Assembly (NCBI GenBank): GCA_002789275.1
Contig: PFSX01000027.1
Coordinates: 1 to 5,768, forward strand
DNA length: 5,768 bases
From: Candidatus Huberarchaeum crystalense
GTDB lineage: Archaea; Huberarchaeota; Huberarchaeia; Huberarchaeales; Huberarchaeaceae
Direction: 5' to 3'
Shown here: piece by piece, positions 5,501-5,768 of the stretch
Layout: every line of letters starts with the position of its first letter
Position numbering within the stretch: the first letter of the stretch is position 1
Translations under genes and position numbers: made by a program
Notes under the pieces: generated by a model
Databases searched by the model: none
Seen by the model: only the letters and a program-made list of their open reading frames with translations
What the model was told of the DNA's origin: nothing

Positions 5501-5768
5501 TTTGGCGGGAATTTATTTATTTTCTTCCTCAAACAACACCATAACAAACAACACAGCAAATTCAAATAGGTATGGAATTTATTTACATTCTTCCTCAAAC
5601 AACAACATCCTAACAAACAACACAGCAAATTCAAATAGTGATAATGGAATTTATTTATTTTATTCCTCAAACAACACCCTAACAAACAACACAGCAAATT
5701 CTAATCTTCGTGGAATTTTGTTAATTTATTCCTCAAACAACAACATAACAAACAACACAGCAAATTCA
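2445..5768 (+). CDS. secreted multidomain beta-helix protein with dockerin-like domain, 3' end beyond window
   Basis: One frame runs from ATG 2445 to the last base without a stop (1108 codons seen, C-terminus missing). An in-frame TAA at 2439-2441 fixes the start. Domain order is: signal peptide (1-27); Cys-rich header (53-117) with CxCxxCxxC and a CxxHTID end; diverged right-handed beta-helix (about 118-460); Gly/Ser/Asn linker; dockerin-like pair of EF-hand loops (523-578); unrecognised domain (about 580-715) with several Cys; second Cys-rich header (718-772); and a second beta-helix (about 780 onward) of coils of about 23 residues with NNTLTNNTANS and GIYLxSSS blocks. The coils resemble NosD-type or pectate-lyase-like repeats. 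Such proteins stack Asn ladders and serve as surface adhesins, carbohydrate-active enzymes or S-layer-associated proteins. No catalytic residues can be assigned, so I infer an exported structural or binding protein. Whether the missing C-terminus anchors it to the cell cannot be seen. The protein is poor in charged residues and rich in Asn, Ser and Thr, unlike the two neighbouring enzymes. Confidence 0.9.
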   Translation, partial: MVKSQELFRALFCVLFIVFLSITPIFAFSFDDILAFFGMKTATGYVVFDTNITCECSDCASCSQMLWENNNCKVVMLKKDLSFINGTCCVKPPPIISAGRDNPINGKTLDCKAHTIDSEMGLEIKDAQNIAIKNCNIKSKNAFVFENIRNSEISNIQLVVRGYGIRIYNSNNISLKNLNISSDKKKPSTASVVNASHIGANASLASFVGVNISNSQNIILLRSDFSDVGEAIAMVNSSDIVVKNSSIHAVSSGISAQKISNLTFENNKIYSLVPGNLQQIQSCIAMRIADSEELFIKNNIFANTTCDSQNNIRQPIIILIEYSNKTTIYNNTITNNKGISNNPNSEGNIASSYDIIISNSSENLLQDNMIYSNIAGCIAKEGDSCCIALKYGISLDNTSNNTIINNNIKNNTAYQTCGNKTTTSISYGVNIMSSTFNNITANVIVGHTFDLFVRNSNQTSGSGNAGNSASGWSEGGKIGFTYTGNEIFKVQKVSFEKLKQELPITDNRSIGCTFNGGADMRMDYDGNLVVDEVDVALFNATVESKNWTGLCKGACDLDKNGEINEKDIKKFEEYVKNNCKFKISREVEGDELSIKYLLKNVDDSIPLSVYDVYKNETVGFRKGDSSWIYLKDVLSPSNIPVITSIFEGVGKFLRGARGTNAKLYQYSGDSALCSRFDDCVYEGYCYKKNETFAILTENKTGHVRCDALVIYAESEATTCTCNSCTDCNNKLNNASCTIVKLTADITNHTGTCINNPANFNNKTFDCQGHTIDGDDFDVDYGIFLSGKSGNIIKNCVVTDFYYGIFLDHSSNNFLTNNTANSNSRVGISLHYSSNNNILTNNTANLNSNYGIYLGTSSNNTLTNNTANSNSGGGIYLPSSSNNILTNNTANSNSRDGIILGSSSNNSLTNNTANSNSRVGISLHYSSNNNILTNNTANLNSNYGIYLGTSSNNTLTNNTANSNSNYGISIDSSPNNTLTNNTANSNNYYGIYLHSYLPSSSYLPSSSNNTLTNNTANSNSLAGIYLFSSSNNTITNNTANSNRYGIYLHSSSNNNILTNNTANSNSDNGIYLFYSSNNTLTNNTANSNLRGILLIYSSNNNITNNTANS
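2601..2795 (+). other. Cys-rich header module 1
   Basis: Residues 53-117 begin TCECSDCASC (Cys54, 56, 59, 62) and continue with Cys72, the pair Cys88/89 and Cys111, ending in CKAHTID. The module leads straight into the first beta-helix. The same order of Cys residues and the same ending recur at residues 718-772. In an exported protein these Cys residues probably form disulfides that cap the helix; metal binding by the CxCxxCxxC cluster is the alternative. Confidence 0.7.
4011..4178 (+). other. dockerin-like domain (paired EF-hand calcium loops)
   Basis: Residues 523-578 hold two 12-residue calcium loops. Loop 1 is D523-Y-D525-G-N527-L-V-V-D531-E-V-D534. Loop 2 is D556-L-D558-K-N560-G-E-I-N564-E-K-D567. 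Each is followed by a helix (VALFNATV and IKKFEEYV). Liganding residues sit at positions 1, 3, 5, 9 and 12, as in type I dockerins, and the loops are 33 residues apart. Cys551, Cys555 and Cys579 flank loop 2. In cellulosomes dockerins bind cohesins, and isolated dockerins are also known in archaea. Here it may bind a cohesin-like partner or be a calcium-stabilised spacer between the two helices. Confidence 0.8.
4596..4760 (+). other. Cys-rich header module 2 (paralogue of module 1)
   Basis: Residues 718-772 begin TCTCNSCTDC (Cys719, 721, 724, 727) and continue with Cys736, Cys752 and Cys766, ending in CQGHTID. The order of Cys and the CxxHTID end match module 1 (residues 53-117), with small gaps. 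The module again leads directly into a beta-helix, so header plus helix appears to be the unit that was duplicated. Confidence 0.7.
4868..5054 (+). repeat. segmental duplication, copy A (187 nt)
   Basis: This block matches 5147-5333 at 185 of 187 positions. The two differences are T4882/C5161, which changes Phe to Ser, and C5025/T5304, which is silent. The offset is 279 nt, or four coils (93 residues), so reading frame and helix register are both kept. Confidence 0.9.
5147..5333 (+). repeat. segmental duplication, copy B (187 nt)
   Basis: This is the partner of 4868-5054. It includes the same unusual coils (SRVGISLHYSS, then the ANLNSNYGIYLGTSS coil), which shows that several coils were copied as one block rather than each converging on a consensus. 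Confidence 0.9.
5426..5461 (+). repeat. 18-nt tandem micro-duplication inserting 10 residues
   Basis: The 18-mer TTATTTACCTTCTTCCTC occurs twice in tandem (5426-5443 and 5444-5461), encoding YLPSSS twice. It stretches one coil from 69 to 99 nt. The same 18-mer occurs once in the coil near 5068, so the insert was built from array sequence, in frame. In a beta-helix the ten extra residues would form a loop leaving the stack. Confidence 0.85.

Larger units (their letters stand above)
4848..5768 (+). repeat. in-frame tandem array of ~69-nt beta-helix coils (13 in view)
   Basis: The array consists of coding coils of 23 residues, sometimes 22 or 24. The core ACAAACAACACAGCAAATT (TNNTAN plus flanking bases) occurs 13 times, starting at 4887, 4959, 5028, 5097, 5166, 5238, 5307, 5376, 5475, 5544, 5613, 5682 and 5748. 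Spacings are 72, 69, 69, 69, 69, 72, 69, 69, 99, 69, 69, 69 and 66, less the one beyond the window, and all are multiples of 3. The core is identical in every copy, including silent positions. The segment encoding GIYLxxSS and the turn before it vary. The array continues past the window edge. The plus strand is rich in A and C and poor in G. Confidence 0.95.

Noticed and set aside
4834..5697. Minus-strand open frames with repeated Cys/Leu-rich peptides (NLLCCLLGCCLR)
   Set aside because: They are the reverse complement of the repeated NNTLTNNTANS codons. Their openness and repetition follow from the plus-strand array, which has a signal peptide, recognisable domains and a continuous 1108-codon frame.
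4887..5768. CRISPR array
   Set aside because: All units keep one reading frame, the intervening segments are similar to each other, and they encode consecutive beta-helix coils.

Overview
This AT-rich window probably comes from a small-genome archaeon, most likely of the DPANN group (Pacearchaeota/Woesearchaeota-like). The domain call rests on four points. The tRNA-Pro has a G1:C72 first pair, which is typical of archaea and eukaryotes, whereas bacteria have C1:G72. Its CCA end is not encoded. No gene start has a recognisable Shine-Dalgarno sequence, and TATA-like boxes lie upstream of two of the starts. The placement within DPANN is inference from protein style (the GatA signature variants and a Cys-headed, NosD-like secreted beta-helix protein) and is less certain.

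The left 2.2 kb is housekeeping, all on the minus strand. In transcription order it holds tRNA-Pro(UGG) (2221-2148), an AlkD-like HEAT-repeat DNA alkylation repair protein (2084-1404) and GatA, the glutaminase subunit of the tRNA-dependent amidotransferase (1383-40). The last two are 20 nt apart and are probably co-transcribed.

A 223-nt AT-rich gap (2222-2444) separates these from a divergent plus-strand gene. The gap contains a 9-bp hairpin followed by eight T and candidate TATA elements.

The right 3.3 kb is a single uninterrupted plus-strand reading frame. It starts at ATG 2445 and is still open at the last base (1108 codons, exactly in frame at 5768). It encodes a secreted multidomain protein. 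In order the domains are: a signal peptide; a Cys-rich header (CxCxxCxxC); a diverged right-handed beta-helix; a dockerin-like pair of EF-hand calcium loops; an unrecognised domain; a second Cys-rich header clearly paralogous to the first; and a second beta-helix made of near-identical coils of about 23 residues. The second helix (from about 4848) has 13 coils in view, each carrying the same 19-nt core. It also contains a 187-nt segmental duplication offset by exactly four coils and an 18-nt micro-duplication. This is a recently expanding, frame-preserving repeat array in a probable surface or adhesion protein, and it is the most interesting part of the window. Short frames on the opposite strand in this region are shadows of it.
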